59,193 nucleotides of DNA from Phycisphaerae bacterium (GTDB taxonomy: Bacteria; Planctomycetota; Phycisphaerae; Phycisphaerales; UBA1924), in NCBI GenBank assembly GCA_030426395.1, contig JAUHYE010000007.1:1-59193 (forward strand). The letters run 5' to 3'. The translations under genes were made by a program, and so were the position numbers. The notes beneath the pieces were generated by a model. That model saw only the letters and a program-made list of their open reading frames with translations, made no database searches and was not told the origin of the DNA. Positions 7,312 to 15,591 of the stretch are shown piece by piece (position 1 is the stretch's first letter; every line of letters begins with the position of its first letter).

Positions 7312-8841
7312 CTATACGCCGTCGGTGGGGGCTGGGGTCGCGGTGGCAGCCACAACCCTTGAGTGTAGGGTCGCGTCGCCCAAAGACTTGACGGCGGCCT
7401 TGGTGAGATCGGCTGAGGCCGAACCCTCGCGCGAGGCTGCGGGAGATGTCGCCGCGGCGGCGATGTCGGCCAGTCGGATCTTGTCTGCCGGCATGGACAG
7501 GGTGAACCCGCCCCCGTTGTCGAGTTGGCGTACGAATCCGCCGCGTTGCAGGCTGTCGATGATTCGGGCGCTCTGGTCGCCGGCGAGGGCGAGCTCGTCG
7601 GCAACCTCCGAGGCCCGGGCGCCGCGTCCCATCTCGAATCGCTTGGCGATTGCTACGGCGGCGTCGATCATCACGCCGGGCCCCGCCAATAGGAGGGAAG
7701 GCTCGTCGCCGTCTTCTTCCTGTGGTATGCCGTCCTCAAGCATCTGAACGCCGTATGCGACTTGCAGGCCGAAGAGGATGATGAGCCATGTGAGGAAGAT
7801 CCACATCATGAAGAGGGGGATGAGGGCGATGGAGCCATAGACGTTGGCATAGGTGGACTCCGAGCCCGTCGCGAACTGGAGGTACTTCGTAAAGCCCCAC
7901 TTGGCGGCCTCCCACCCGACGGCGGCGACGGATGCGCCGGCCAGCACAGGGCGCAAGCGCAGGCGGCGGTTGGGCAAGATCATGTACGCCAGGGCGAGCA
8001 GCCCGGTGCTGATGGCGACGGTCACGAAGAAGCCCGCGGCCCCGACGATGAATCGGCCGAAGGAGCCGCCTTCTTCGGCCATGCTTCCGACCCATTCTCG
8101 GAACTGGATGCCAACCAGGAATGTGAGCGCAATCAGGATCGCGCCCAGGGTCATGAGCGTCCAGTATTGGGTGATGCGTCGCACCCAGCTCCGGCCGACT
8201 TTTGCCCGGCAGATCTGGTTGAAGCACCGCTCGACCTCGACGATCATCGCCAGGCCCGCGTAGATCAGCACGAGGCCGCCGATGAGCCCGATGGTGTTGA
8301 AACGGATGCCGGCGAAGTCTTTGACGATGTCGTCGACCCAGGCTTCGAGGCTTCCGGGTGGCGGGAGGATCTCGCCATCTTCGGTTTCCGCCTCTTCCGG
8401 TTCCGGCGGGCTTGCCTTACCCGACTCGACGGTTGCTAACGTGGCTTGCATGCTCAGCGTCGAACTGAATGGCCAAGGGAGCAACTTAGGGCCTAGCGGC
8501 GGAGGGGCGGCGACGCCGGCCTCAGCGAGCGCTTGCTTGGTTTCGGCGGCATTGGCGGCGGCTTCACCGACTTCGGTCTGGATGACTTCGGCGATGCCGG
8601 TGTATCGAACGGCTTGCTCGATAAGGCGTCTCAGATCGTCGTCGCCAACGAACATGCGGATGATGACGAGTGCGACGATGCTGATGGGCAGCAGGCCGAA
8701 GAGCGTGCGATACGCGAGCGCGGCGGCCATCTGCGGCAGTCGGCTGCTGAGCAGCGTGCGCAGGGCCATGCGGCTGACGTGGGTGGCCCGGGCCATCTCC
8801 TGGGTGTCGGGCAGCCTGAGCCAGTCGGGCAGTCGGAACAT
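7312..8841 (-). CDS. YihY/BrkB (UPF0761) family inner-membrane protein with C-terminal winged-helix-like domain
   Basis: The 509-residue protein carries the family's polytopic membrane core: ALAYRTLFGLLPISIVALVI near residue 42, then GLIGGLVLIYAGLAMI, a WTLMTLGAILIAL helix, FFVTVAISTGLLALAYMIL and a long pair near residue 340-370. About 90 residues are inserted between the first and second helices (Glu/Ala/Pro-rich). Beyond the membrane part, residues about 385-465 read like a winged helix (RASEVADELALAGDQSARII). Such a tail occurs in some family members. The family, once called ribonuclease BN in error, has no settled biochemical role. Three bases separate it from the pseudouridine synthase stop. 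Confidence 0.85.
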   Translation of the reverse strand: MFRLPDWLRLPDTQEMARATHVSRMALRTLLSSRLPQMAAALAYRTLFGLLPISIVALVIIRMFVGDDDLRRLIEQAVRYTGIAEVIQTEVGEAAANAAETKQALAEAGVAAPPPLGPKLLPWPFSSTLSMQATLATVESGKASPPEPEEAETEDGEILPPPGSLEAWVDDIVKDFAGIRFNTIGLIGGLVLIYAGLAMIVEVERCFNQICRAKVGRSWVRRITQYWTLMTLGAILIALTFLVGIQFREWVGSMAEEGGSFGRFIVGAAGFFVTVAISTGLLALAYMILPNRRLRLRPVLAGASVAAVGWEAAKWGFTKYLQFATGSESTYANVYGSIALIPLFMMWIFLTWLIILFGLQVAYGVQMLEDGIPQEEDGDEPSLLLAGPGVMIDAAVAIAKRFEMGRGARASEVADELALAGDQSARIIDSLQRGGFVRQLDNGGGFTLSMPADKIRLADIAAAATSPAASREGSASADLTKAAVKSLGDATLHSRVVAATATPAPTDGV

Positions 8842-8844
8842 GGC

Positions 8845-9693
8845 TCAGCGGCTCTCCGGCGATGGGCGACGGCTGGGGCGGGGGCCCTTCCCAGCATCGA
8901 TCAGGCCGACCGCCTTCTTGAGGTCTTTGAGCTCGCTGGGTTTGATATCTCTCCAGTTGCCCCGGCGGAGGTCTGCCAGTTTCACCGGCCCTATGGCGAC
9001 GCGTTCAAGCTTTCGGACGGGGCAGCCGACTCGCGCGAGCACGCGTCGGACCTCGCGGTTGCGGCCCTCGGTGAGCGTGATCTCGAGGTGGGCGCGGTCG
9101 CGGAGCTGTTTGGTCACGGTAACCTTGACGGCCTGGGTGCGCTCGGCGCCGCGGGTCTTGCCGTGTGTGCGGTGGGCCAACACAACGCCGCGCTCGAGTT
9201 CGGCCAGGCTCTCCTTTGTCATGACGCCGCTCACGATGGCGCGATAGGTCTTGGGCACCTCGTACCTGGGATGGGCCAGGCGGTTGGCGAGTTCGCCGTC
9301 GTTGGTGAGAAGGAGAAGGCCCGTCGTGTCGTAGTCGAGCCTGCCGATAGGAAAGAGACGCGGAGCGAGGGGGTGCTGCACGATGTCCATGACCGTGCGG
9401 CGGTCCATGCCCGGCTCGTCGGCGGCGGTGGTAAGGGTGGCGGTAGGCTTGTTGAAGACCACGGTGACGCTGGCTTCGGGCATCTTGATGCGGCGGCCGT
9501 TGACGCGGATGTCGTCACGCTTTGGATCGGCGAAAGCGGGCAGGTCGGTGACCAGTTCGCCGTTGACCTCGACCTGGCCCTCGCGGATGAGCTCCTCGCA
9601 GGCGCGGCGGCTGGCGACCCCTGCGTCGGCGAGGATGCGCTGGAGGCGCTCAAGGCCCTTTGGGGCGGCAGTTGTGTCTTTGGCAGGCGGCAC
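8845..9693 (-). CDS. rluB: Pseudouridine synthase, RsuA/RluB family
   Basis: The enzyme isomerises a uridine in rRNA. An S4 RNA-binding domain (GLERLQRILADAGVASRR, residues about 14-31) is followed by the catalytic core. GRLDYDTTGLLLLTNDGE carries the catalytic Asp, and LTEGRNREVRRV is the family's C-terminal motif. Assignment to RluB (23S helix 89) rather than RsuA or RluE is by overall shape, not proof. No ATG fits: I use GTG at 9693, which leaves a 32-base gap to the upstream BLUF gene. An ATG at 9855 would overlap that gene and adds unlikely sequence. The C-terminus is a short basic tail. Confidence 0.87.
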   Translation of the reverse strand: MPPAKDTTAAPKGLERLQRILADAGVASRRACEELIREGQVEVNGELVTDLPAFADPKRDDIRVNGRRIKMPEASVTVVFNKPTATLTTAADEPGMDRRTVMDIVQHPLAPRLFPIGRLDYDTTGLLLLTNDGELANRLAHPRYEVPKTYRAIVSGVMTKESLAELERGVVLAHRTHGKTRGAERTQAVKVTVTKQLRDRAHLEITLTEGRNREVRRVLARVGCPVRKLERVAIGPVKLADLRRGNWRDIKPSELKDLKKAVGLIDAGKGPRPSRRPSPESR

Positions 9694-9725
9694 GCGGGAT
9701 AGTACGCGCGAAGCCGCACGGCCTA

Positions 9726-10238
9726 TTAGGCCGGGGTTGCCTGAGACCAGTCTGCGAGTTGGTCGATGATGGTGCGTGTGAGCGTGCCGAAACCCTGGCC
9801 CTCGTCCACTCGCTGGGCGACCAATGGCCTGAGCCGGCTGGCCCGATCTCTCCATCGCGGTGGGTTGGGTGAGGGCAAAGCGGCCCTGGCCATATATGCC
9901 TTGATGAGTTCGGGCATGGATCGAGCGGATTCGGAACCGGCCGCCCGCATGCCGAACCGCTCGAAGCGGCGCTCACCGTTCGTGTTCTCGGTGAGGATGC
10001 GGTCGACGGATTCGTGGCGGTCGTCCGTTGCGATCACTGCAAAGAGGGTTTCGATCGTCTCGAGTGGGCCCTCAAGCACCTGGAAGAAGTGCCCGCCGTC
10101 GAACCAGAGGCAACCGGTGACCCCGAGCGAGCGATTCTTGGTCAGCGCAGGCAGCACGATACCGTCGACGATATCTTCGTCCGTGACGTCCTGCTTTCGC
10201 GTACTGAGGTAGGCGAGTTGGTAGATGTTCTCAGTCAT
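9726..10238 (-). CDS. BLUF-domain blue-light photoreceptor
   Basis: A 170-residue single-domain flavoprotein expected to bind FAD non-covalently and sense blue light by rearranging hydrogen bonds around the flavin. The key residues are present: Tyr10 (QLAYLS), Asn35 (KNRSLGVTG), Gln53 (HFFQVLEG), the DDRHESV motif and the Met in RRFERFGMRA. Residues 105-170 are a helical, Arg-rich cap without an output domain, so it must signal by partner binding. The ATG at 10238 starts at the family N-terminus. It stands head to head with an ANTAR regulator across 104 bases, which suggests a light-dependent partner. Downstream genes (pseudouridine synthase, YihY, nuoB) follow on the same strand. Confidence 0.9.
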   Translation of the reverse strand: MTENIYQLAYLSTRKQDVTDEDIVDGIVLPALTKNRSLGVTGCLWFDGGHFFQVLEGPLETIETLFAVIATDDRHESVDRILTENTNGERRFERFGMRAAGSESARSMPELIKAYMARAALPSPNPPRWRDRASRLRPLVAQRVDEGQGFGTLTRTIIDQLADWSQATPA

Positions 10239-10342
10239 GTTTGTCTCGAACGATGTAACAGCGGCGCGTGGCGATAACGGGATTTGTGGGGTACACTGGG
10301 TCCACGCCGAACACGGCACGCACGCAGCATGTGGAGATTCTG

Positions 10343-11002
10343 ATGTCCCAATCCCACGACGAGATCGACTCCGGACAACAAGCCGCGATCAATGCGGCCA
10401 AGGCGGCGTTGGAAGGTTTGAACATCATCGTCGCGCACGGCAACGACGCGTCGCTGAAGGCTCTGGTTGCCGCGGTGTCGAATCGGCACGCGGTGATGTG
10501 CGAGTGTTCGTCGGTTGACGCCGTGCTCGAGACGGCCAGGAAGAGGCAGCCCGACATGATCATTACAGGCGTCGGGTTTTCCGACGGAGACGGCATCGAC
10601 GCGGTCATCCAGGTCGGTATGGAGAACCCCGTGCCCGCGGTGATCGTCGCAGAGCGCCGGTCGCTCGAGTTGGTCGAAAAGGCGATGCGCGACCATGTGA
10701 TGGCCTACCTGATCGAGCCGATCGATCCCGTCGATCTCGAGGCGGCGATCGTCGTAGCGCAGTCGCGCTTCGAGCAGTTCAAGGAACTGGCCGACCAGGT
10801 CGACACGTTGAAGCAGGCCCTCGAAGATCGCAAGACAATAGAGCGTGCGAAGGGCGCGATCATGGCCGACAAGAAGTTGGAAGAAGCGGAGGCGTTTGCC
10901 ATCCTCCGAGGCCGGGCACAGAACGCACGGATCAAGATCATCGAGATCGCGCGCGGCGTGCTCGAGCATGGCGCCGACTTCGAGCCCAAGGCCAAAGTGT
11001 AA
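10343..11002 (+). CDS. ANTAR-domain antitermination regulator with degenerate receiver domain
   Basis: A 219-residue protein with a response-regulator-like fold (residues about 25-140) joined by a helix to an ANTAR RNA-binding domain (about 155-210; RKTIERAKGAIMADKKLEEA). ANTAR proteins bind paired RNA hairpins and prevent transcription termination. All three hallmark receiver residues are missing. The acidic pair after the first strand reads AHGND, the phospho-acceptor site reads MIITGV with no Asp, and the lysine before the conserved proline is Glu (LIEP). It should therefore not be phosphorylated normally, much like AmiR, which is controlled by a protein partner. The start at 10343 has GGAG 8 bases upstream. 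No canonical target hairpin pair is obvious nearby. Confidence 0.9.
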   Translation: MSQSHDEIDSGQQAAINAAKAALEGLNIIVAHGNDASLKALVAAVSNRHAVMCECSSVDAVLETARKRQPDMIITGVGFSDGDGIDAVIQVGMENPVPAVIVAERRSLELVEKAMRDHVMAYLIEPIDPVDLEAAIVVAQSRFEQFKELADQVDTLKQALEDRKTIERAKGAIMADKKLEEAEAFAILRGRAQNARIKIIEIARGVLEHGADFEPKAKV

Positions 11003-11201
11003 CCCGCTCGGCTTGCTGATCGTGCCGAGACGAGCGTGGCGCGAGATTGTGGGGGGGTGCTGCATGCGAAGCCTGTGGGGTTGGGCTGAAAGGGCGTCAA
11101 TCGGGACGCGATCCAAACAGCCTCCGGCGGCGTCGGCAGAGGGTGGCTAAGTCTTTCTCCTTGTCGCTTACAAATCAACCGGGTAGGCTCGTAAGGGCTT
11201 A

Positions 11202-12356
11202 TCAGGGGTCGTTCGCAATCGCAATACCCGGGTTGTTCGTCGCGACGGAGCGTTCCTGGGCGTCCTCGATGCCCTCTTCGACGGCCTCGGTGGCCTCTTG
11301 GGTGTCCTCGGCGTCGGCTTCCGGTTCGGCCGGATCGGCTTCGGATAAGGGCTCCAACTGGAGTCGGCCGAGCACCCCGAAGTGGTCTGAACCGGGCAGT
11401 CGAACCCGTTCCAGGGCTCCAACGCGGAAGCCTGGGGCGACGAAGAGGTGGTCGACGGGGTATCGCAGCAGCGGATACTCGGCGTGGTAGGTGTTCAGCA
11501 ATCGCCGGCCGACACGTGGGTCGAGCAGGCCGCTGAGGCGTTTGAACAGCCGGGTGGTGTGCGACCAGGCGACGTCGTTGAAGTCGCCGGCGACGACCCA
11601 GTTGCGGTGCGGATCGTCGGCAATGTGGCGGGCGAGCAGGACGAGTTCTCCGTCGCGCACGCGGCTGTCGCGGCGTTCGTCTCCGGTGCTGTCCTTAAGG
11701 CCCGGCGGGGTGGGGTGCAGGCCGACGAATCGGATGGTGCGATCGTCCGACAGGGTGATATCGGCGAAGATCGACGGCCGACGCTCGCTCACGATGTGCT
11801 CGATCTTTGTGTCACTCAACTCGATCTTTGACCAGAGTGCGAGGCCGAGCCCCTCGCCGGCGATGTCCTCGATGCGGTGTGGGAAGTCGCTTGCCAGTTC
11901 GGCGAGTACGTTGCGCCAGGTATCGTTGATCTCAATGAGCAGCAACACGTCGGGGCCGACGCTTCGGATGGCCTGCGAGACCTCATCGTGTTGGCTGCTC
12001 TCGTAGCAGATGTTGGCGACCAGTATCGTGATCTCCACGCCACCCTGCTTCGAATCGAGATCGCCGACTTCCTTGTGCCACAGTCTTGTAAAGGGCGCTA
12101 GCTGGACGAGCCCGGAGATTGCCATCGCCGCGAGGCACGCCAGGACGATCCACGCAGCGACGGGGTAGCTATCGCGAGTGATGAGAATGGCGGCAGGGAT
12201 TGCCGGCAGGATGTTGAGCGCGGCGAGTTGGAGCCTGGGGAAGTCCCATGCTCGCACGTACCACAGGCCGGTGCGGATGATGAGCGGGGCGGCAACCAGC
12301 AGCAGCAGTGGCGCGAACAGCACCAAGACCAGGCACCACAAGATCACGTTGAGCAT
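11202..12356 (-). CDS. Membrane-anchored endonuclease/exonuclease/phosphatase-family protein
   Basis: The 384-residue protein begins with three hydrophobic helices (about residues 3-26, 38-60 and 65-85) and continues with an EEP-fold domain outside or inside the membrane. The order is ILVANICYES, LLLIEIND (metal Glu), GLHPTPPG, VVAGDFND, YPVDHLFV and GSDHFGVL with the final Asp-His pair. It resembles the small family of membrane-tethered EEP proteins annotated from genomes. About 40 C-terminal residues are very acidic (Glu/Asp/Ala) and probably disordered. Substrate is unknown; phosphodiester hydrolysis is the likely chemistry. It is the second EEP protein in the window but is not closely similar to the lipoprotein at 1.9 kb. 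Confidence 0.85.
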   Translation of the reverse strand: MLNVILWCLVLVLFAPLLLLVAAPLIIRTGLWYVRAWDFPRLQLAALNILPAIPAAILITRDSYPVAAWIVLACLAAMAISGLVQLAPFTRLWHKEVGDLDSKQGGVEITILVANICYESSQHDEVSQAIRSVGPDVLLLIEINDTWRNVLAELASDFPHRIEDIAGEGLGLALWSKIELSDTKIEHIVSERRPSIFADITLSDDRTIRFVGLHPTPPGLKDSTGDERRDSRVRDGELVLLARHIADDPHRNWVVAGDFNDVAWSHTTRLFKRLSGLLDPRVGRRLLNTYHAEYPLLRYPVDHLFVAPGFRVGALERVRLPGSDHFGVLGRLQLEPLSEADPAEPEADAEDTQEATEAVEEGIEDAQERSVATNNPGIAIANDP

Positions 12357-12450
12357 GGGTAGCCTCGATACGCGAGTCGGGCAGGGGCCGCTGGAGACTC
12401 GGGTGTGACTTTAGGCGATTGAAGCTTGAGTTACTGATTTGCGCAACAGT

Positions 12451-12489
12451 GCAACGACCCGCCCCAAGGGAGGGGGGGCGGGCCGTTGC
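12451..12489 (-). terminator. Large stem-loop after a dockerin-protein gene
   Basis: GCAACG-A-CCCGCCCC (12451-12465) pairs with GGGGCGGG-C-CGTTGC (12475-12489), 14 base pairs with one mismatch and a 9-base loop. It begins 32 bases after the stop of the minus-strand gene ending at 12522. No T-run follows, so it may be a Rho-assisted terminator or a 3'-end stabiliser. Confidence 0.6.
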
Positions 12490-12521
12490 GGATAGGAGTC
12501 GTTTTGAGGTTGTGCGGGGTG

Positions 12522-13313
12522 TTAGCAGCCCGCGTCGAAGGCGTTCTGGAAGGCCAGGAAGTCGAAGAGGGTCAGGTCGCCGTCGCCGTCGAAGTCGGCG
12601 ATGGCCTCACCGGCGTCGAATGCGTTCTGGAACGCGAGGAAGTCGAAGAGGGTGAGCTCGCCGTCGCCGTCCATGTCGGCTGCGCAGGTCGTGCCGCCGA
12701 AGGTGACGTCATCGATGATGATGCGGGGCAGCGAGTACTCGTCGCCGAAGGTGGCGTAGAGGTGGAGTTCGTCGAACTCGACGTCGGAGATCGACAGGGT
12801 GCCCAGCGCGATGTTGTCCCGGCCGCCCAGGTCGCTGATGGTGATCGGATCGGCGCTACCGACGACCTCGCCGAGCTGGATAGCGTCCAAATGGAACACG
12901 ATGCCGCCCCAGGGACCGTTCTCGTAGTAAGCGATGTCCATGGTGACGCTGGTCTGGTCCTCGTCGAGCACCATGGTGGCCGACGAGATGCGGCCGATCG
13001 ACAGGTTGTCGCCCGGAACGAACGCGCTGCCGAAGGTCAGTGCCTTGTCGGGGCTGCCCCACTCGGGGTAGTCGTTGTAGAAGAAGGTCGCGTCCTCGAT
13101 CGTGACCTCGTCGAACTCCTGCGGGCCGAAGGTCGAGCCGTCGGGGAAGACGCCCGAGACCTGGTTGATGTCCTGGAAGAACATGCCGCCGTACTCGAAG
13201 GTCTTGCCGTAGAAGCCTTCGGCCAGGTCCTCGAAATCGACCACTTGAGCCGAGGCGAGGGTGGGAGCGGCCAACAGGCTCAGGCCGATCATCATGATGC
13301 TCAGGTTCTTCAT
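12522..13313 (-). CDS. Secreted GC-ending dockerin-module protein (beta-sandwich N-domain)
   Basis: A 263-residue exported protein. The signal peptide ends at ASAQ (about residue 23). Residues about 24-205 form a beta-rich domain with many aromatic and acidic residues, resembling PEP-CTERM/carbohydrate-binding-like sandwiches; no enzyme motif is seen. The C-terminal module has two near-identical calcium-binding repeats (DMDGDGELTLFDFLAFQNAF and DFDGDGDLTLFDFLAFQNAF) and ends in FDAGC. A Cys also stands just before the first repeat (TCAAD), so the two cysteines bracket the module. The start has AGAGGA upstream. The repeats are also nearly identical as DNA, a sign of recent duplication or conversion. 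Confidence 0.82.
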   Translation of the reverse strand: MKNLSIMMIGLSLLAAPTLASAQVVDFEDLAEGFYGKTFEYGGMFFQDINQVSGVFPDGSTFGPQEFDEVTIEDATFFYNDYPEWGSPDKALTFGSAFVPGDNLSIGRISSATMVLDEDQTSVTMDIAYYENGPWGGIVFHLDAIQLGEVVGSADPITISDLGGRDNIALGTLSISDVEFDELHLYATFGDEYSLPRIIIDDVTFGGTTCAADMDGDGELTLFDFLAFQNAFDAGEAIADFDGDGDLTLFDFLAFQNAFDAGC

Positions 13314-13361
13314 CTTTCGTTCCTCTCTTTGGAATCGGTGCCCCCACCTTGACTCAATGGA

Positions 13362-14579
13362 TCAGGCCTCCAGCCAGTCTGGGGGCGCGGGGAGTTCGTG
13401 TCGGATCATGACCGATGTGGTCAAGGGCGGATACGCCATGCGGACTCGGTACAACTCGAAGTCCGCGGGGTTCAGGTCGCAACTCGAGAAGACGTGCCGC
13501 AGCAGTTTGGCGTAGCCCGGTACGTCGGGCGTGTGCACGTTGGAGAGCCCCGAGCCCATCGAATGGATCTGCTCGGGCACGCGCAGGCGGTCCTGTTCGT
13601 CGGAGGTAAAAGGCCGGCCGACCTCGCTGAAGACGCACAACTCGCGGTGCACGCCGGGGAACAGGTCTTTGTGCACGAAGTGGTCGAAGATCATGACCTC
13701 GGCTGGCGTCCCGATGCCGACCCCGAAGTGGGCGCGGTCGCCCGGCTCGTTCGCGAAAGCGGTGGAGACGTTGCGGATGACCTCGCCAGTGGTGATCGTG
13801 AGCTGACCGGCCTGGCCGATCTGCCCCGGCATGAGTTCGTCGAGCACATGGCCGTCGTCGGTATGTCGGCGGACGAGCGTGGGGAGCGGGTCGGTCGTAA
13901 ACTCGGCGAGGACGGGCACGCCGCCCGTTGCGCAGGCGGTCTCGGCATCGAGTGGCTCGCGGATCGGCGAGTCGGGGCCGGGCCCTTCGCGACGCACTGT
14001 CGCCTGGCTGATCATCCAACGGGTGTCGGGGCGGGTGCGCCTGAGGTCAATGAGGCTTCGGGCTTGCGCCATATCGAACCAGCCGCGTTTGGTGGTCGAA
14101 GGCGCGAGGATCGCGGCCGAGAGTTGGGTGCGCGCCTGCACACCCCAGATGTAGCTGTTGCCCTCGAAGGCCCGCTGTCGCCAGCGAGTATCGATCTCCT
14201 CGCTCGGCTCGGCCACGCACGACTCGAGCAGCATGTCCATCGCGGTGCGGCTGCCGGCGTGGGTTTCGACAAGGGTCTCGAAGCGTGTCGAGCCTTCGAC
14301 GACGCGGGCGAGCAGTTGGGCGTCGACGCCGCGCTCGGCGGCCGAGCGGACCCAGGTCTCGATGCCCTTGGGTGTGGGCATGTAGCGGGCGGCGAAGAAC
14401 GGATCCTCGCCATAAGCGACCTTCGTGAGTTGCCAGGCGAGCTTGCGGTGGATCCCGAACCCCTCGCAGATTTCGTTGAGCCCAGTGCGTGGCCCGCACT
14501 TGGACTCGATGATCTGAGCGAACAGATCACGGATTTCCGCCACCACGGCGGCTGTGTCGTCCTGGAACGTGACGGCCAT
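13362..14579 (-). CDS. Conserved-looking protein with possible N-terminal helix-turn-helix
   Basis: I do not recognise this 405-residue protein. It has no signal peptide or membrane helix, so it should be cytosolic. Residues about 33-58 (GLNEICEGFGIHRKLAWQLT) read like a helix-turn-helix. The rest is a long alpha/beta region with no catalytic motif I know and a C-terminal part rich in Val, Phe and Arg. The start ATG has no Shine-Dalgarno; instead a good -10/-35 pair ends 6 bases before it, and an 8-bp inverted repeat overlaps the -35. A DNA-binding regulator that controls its own transcription is the simplest reading, but it is inference. Confidence 0.72.
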   Translation of the reverse strand: MAVTFQDDTAAVVAEIRDLFAQIIESKCGPRTGLNEICEGFGIHRKLAWQLTKVAYGEDPFFAARYMPTPKGIETWVRSAAERGVDAQLLARVVEGSTRFETLVETHAGSRTAMDMLLESCVAEPSEEIDTRWRQRAFEGNSYIWGVQARTQLSAAILAPSTTKRGWFDMAQARSLIDLRRTRPDTRWMISQATVRREGPGPDSPIREPLDAETACATGGVPVLAEFTTDPLPTLVRRHTDDGHVLDELMPGQIGQAGQLTITTGEVIRNVSTAFANEPGDRAHFGVGIGTPAEVMIFDHFVHKDLFPGVHRELCVFSEVGRPFTSDEQDRLRVPEQIHSMGSGLSNVHTPDVPGYAKLLRHVFSSCDLNPADFELYRVRMAYPPLTTSVMIRHELPAPPDWLEA

Positions 14580-14585
14580 GCGAAC

Positions 14586-14623
14586 AGCATACCTCGAGAC
14601 GAAACGATGTCAATAATCGTTTC
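14586..14623 (-). promoter_or_regulatory. Promoter with overlapping inverted-repeat operator
   Basis: On the minus strand TTGACA (14613-14608, a perfect -35) and TATGCT (14591-14586) are 16 bases apart. The downstream ATG begins 6 bases after the -10, predicting leaderless mRNA. GAAACGAT (14601-14608) and ATCGTTTC (14616-14623) form an exact 8-bp inverted repeat with a 7-base centre that covers the -35. That is where a repressor dimer would block RNA polymerase. Confidence 0.65.
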
Positions 14624-14730
14624 AGAAACAGACAAGATATTGGTCGTTATTGGCGTGGCTGCGCGAATCTGGGTAACGCGCAGCAGCGAGCCCCGCTGAT
14701 ACGGGGCTCTCAAAAGGAGTCTTGGGTAAG

Positions 14731-14817
14731 CGGAGAGGGGGGGATTCGAACCCCCGATGACCCGAAGGCCATACCGGATTTCGAATCCGGCGCGTTCAAC
14801 CGCTCCGCCACCTCTCC
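14731..14817 (-). tRNA. tRNA-Ser (anticodon CGA)
   Basis: On the minus strand the 87-base sequence folds into a class II tRNA. The acceptor arm is GGAGAGG/CCTCTCC with discriminator G. The anticodon stem is CCGGA/TCCGG around the loop TTCGAAA, giving anticodon CGA. A long variable arm and the T-loop GGTTCGAATCC follow. It reads UCG serine codons. CCA is not encoded. Confidence 0.97.
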
Positions 14818-14891
14818 GGGATGGGGAAGGGAATCTGTAGGCCGCTGCCGGGCCGTTGGCGAGCCTCACACGTGCCAACAATGCGAGTCTA

Positions 14892-15482
14892 ATGGCAAGA
14901 ACCCCCAATCTCAGCCGTCCAGCCGATCTAGTGACGACCCGAGCCCAGATCTGGGCTCTGGGTATCCCCGGATTTGCCCTGCTCACCGCATTGGGGGCCT
15001 ACGTCGCCATCCCGCTGCCACCCGATGGGGTGCCGATGACGCTGCAGACGCTGTTCGTGGTGCTCGCTGCCCTGTGCCTGGGGCCGCGGGCGGGCTCGCT
15101 GAGCATGCTGGCATACATCGCAGCGGGCGTGGTAGGGGTGCCTCTATTTGCCGAGGAATCGGTGGGGCTCGAGGTCATTCTGGGGCAGACGGGCGGCTAC
15201 ATCGTGGGCTTCCTGGCGTGCCAGCCGGTGGTGGGGATGATTGTGAAGGGCCGCGACGGCCTGCCCCGGGGCTGGCTGGCGATCGTGGTGGCGGTGCTGG
15301 CGGCACATGCCGTGGTGTTCGCCATTGGCGTGCCGTGGCTGGCGATCGTTCGTGGGTTCACGCTGGCCAGGGCCATCGATGGCGGCATGGTCCCCTTCCT
15401 GCCCGGCATGGTGATCAAGAGCGTGATCGCGGTGCTGGTGGGGCTGGCCGTGGCGCCGTGGTGCGTGCGGCGGGTGTGGTAA
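14892..15482 (+). CDS. bioY: Biotin transporter BioY
   Basis: The 196-residue protein has about six hydrophobic segments and the BioY hallmarks: VPMTLQTLFVVLAALCLGPR near residue 48-67, the short AYIAAGVVGVPLF segment, GQTGGYIVGFLACQPVVG and the C-terminal GMVIKSVIAVLVGLAV. It is the substrate-binding S-component of the biotin ECF transporter and can act alone in some bacteria; no energising EcfA/EcfT gene lies nearby. The ATG at 14892 gives the usual length. An in-frame ATG 36 bases earlier would add only polar residues. No biotin-box-like inverted repeat is obvious before it. Confidence 0.9.
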   Translation: MARTPNLSRPADLVTTRAQIWALGIPGFALLTALGAYVAIPLPPDGVPMTLQTLFVVLAALCLGPRAGSLSMLAYIAAGVVGVPLFAEESVGLEVILGQTGGYIVGFLACQPVVGMIVKGRDGLPRGWLAIVVAVLAAHAVVFAIGVPWLAIVRGFTLARAIDGGMVPFLPGMVIKSVIAVLVGLAVAPWCVRRVW

Positions 15483-15591
15483 AGTTTTTTGCGTAGCCCT
15501 GTCGATTCGTACCAGGCTCGTGCGTCTCTAGTGTGAACCCAAAGCCGCGCCTCCCCTGCGGCTGAGGGCGAAACACACAAAGGAGCCCTTG

